In this document: positions 63,720 to 64,000 of the stretch, piece by piece
How the letters are laid out: every line of letters begins with the position of its first letter
How positions within the stretch are numbered: position 1 is the first letter of the stretch
Source of the DNA: Aeromonas aquatica
GTDB lineage: Bacteria; Pseudomonadota; Gammaproteobacteria; Enterobacterales; Aeromonadaceae
Assembly: GCF_000764655.1 (NCBI RefSeq)
Contig: NZ_JRGL01000128.1
Span: 1 to 64,000, forward strand
Direction: 5' to 3'
Length of the DNA stretch: 64,000 nt
Notes under the pieces: generated by a model
Seen by the model: the letters and a program-made list of their open reading frames with translations, nothing else
What the model was told of the DNA's origin: nothing
Database searches by the model: none
Program-made: the position numbers and the translations under genes

Positions 63720-64000
63720 ATGGGGCCGGCGGCCGGCGTCGCTCGGTCAGCTGCCGCTCGCTATAGGCCATCAGCTCGGGATAGAAACGCAGGAAGCCCC
63801 GTTCGCCGGCCTGCCATGCCGGCGCGTCCAGAGTCGTGAGCGCCTCTCCCAGCGGCAGCGGGCGGCGCAGCCGATGGCCTATGCCGTTGAGGGCCCGAGT
63901 CAGCCCCTCCCGGCTGCGATAGGAGGCGATCCAGTCCTGCTCCGCCATCCGCTTGAGGGGCGGGGGCAAGCCCTCCGGCAAGGAGGTGTCGTCTGACAGC
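63718..64000 (-). CDS. acpH: Partial C-terminus of acyl carrier protein phosphodiesterase (AcpH-like)
   Basis: The frame is open through the right edge, so the 5' end is missing; 93 codons and the stop remain. WIASYRSREGLTRALNGIGHR, LDAPAWQAGERGFLRFYPELMAYSERQ matches the end of E. coli AcpH (NVLNGMASR, FWQFYPRMMAQASR). AcpH removes the phosphopantetheine arm from ACP. Any apparent start inside the window (TTG at 63981) is unlikely to be real. Confidence 0.75.
   Translation of the reverse strand, partial: LSDDTSLPEGLPPPLKRMAEQDWIASYRSREGLTRALNGIGHRLRRPLPLGEALTTLDAPAWQAGERGFLRFYPELMAYSERQLTERRRPPAP

Noticed and set aside
63718-63981. Treating the right-edge frame as a complete small gene starting with TTG
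   Set aside because: The frame stays open to the window edge and matches only the C-terminal part of AcpH, so it is a truncated view of a longer gene.

Overview
The window reads as a stretch of chromosome from a gammaproteobacterium, most likely Aeromonas. GC content is high, and many proteins match E. coli K-12 families closely (RluF, GlpK/F/T/D/Q, AroF, TyrA, HdfR, MaoP, YejK/YejL/YejM, MalEFGK, PerM, BepA, YfgD). The gene orders are partly conserved and partly rearranged relative to enterobacteria. The genus call is inference from gene content. No rRNA, tRNA, insertion sequence, prophage or CRISPR array was seen.

Layout. 1-2.7 kb: edge of a probable helicase gene, an unknown protein, a VOC protein and gdhA. 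3.3-11.5 kb: rluF; a LysR/deaminase/CynX-type transporter unit; a Bcr-type exporter; and a run of small housekeeping genes (GyrI-like, ybaM, thioesterase, EamA exporter, DUF533). 11.7-14.8 kb: a GNAT acetyltransferase and a four-gene minus-strand unit of AcfC/ModA-like binding protein, Yx(FWY)xxD secreted protein, ECF sigma factor and anti-sigma factor. 14.9-19.3 kb: a MocR regulator facing a cytochrome bd operon (cydA-cydB-cydX). 19.3-25.5 kb: AraJ/YdhP-type exporter, dkgB, several small accessory genes including an AT-rich HEPN-domain gene, and a yafC-like regulator.

25.6-33.8 kb is a glycerol/glycerol-3-phosphate block: glpFK leftward; glpT, glpR, glpD and glpQ rightward. It covers uptake of glycerol and G3P, phosphorylation, oxidation, release of G3P from phosphodiesters, and the repressor. 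34.0-36.4 kb is aroF-tyrA, the entry and tyrosine branch of aromatic synthesis, preceded by TyrR-box-like sequences. 36.5-38.6 kb holds maoP-hdfR and ecotin.

38.7-47.4 kb is the most unusual region. It is a leftward, mostly overlapping gene set behind two Fur-box-like sequences: a TonB-dependent haem/haemoprotein-type receptor, a secreted oligopeptidase B-like S9 peptidase, a large HEFGH metallopeptidase ending in a GlyGly-CTERM-like tail, a DUF1566 lipoprotein and a second DUF1566 secreted protein. It looks like an iron-controlled surface proteolysis and uptake system.

47.6-50.9 kb is yejM(lapC)-yejL with divergent yejK. 51.3-56.3 kb is malE-malF-malG-malK, with a UUCG-capped hairpin between malE and malF. 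56.4-64 kb carries ppk2, an alpha/beta hydrolase, a MipA/OmpV protein, perM with a TusA-like gene, bepA, a TlpA-like lipoprotein, arsC/yfgD, a DUF2069 gene, and the 3' end of an acpH-like gene cut by the window edge.
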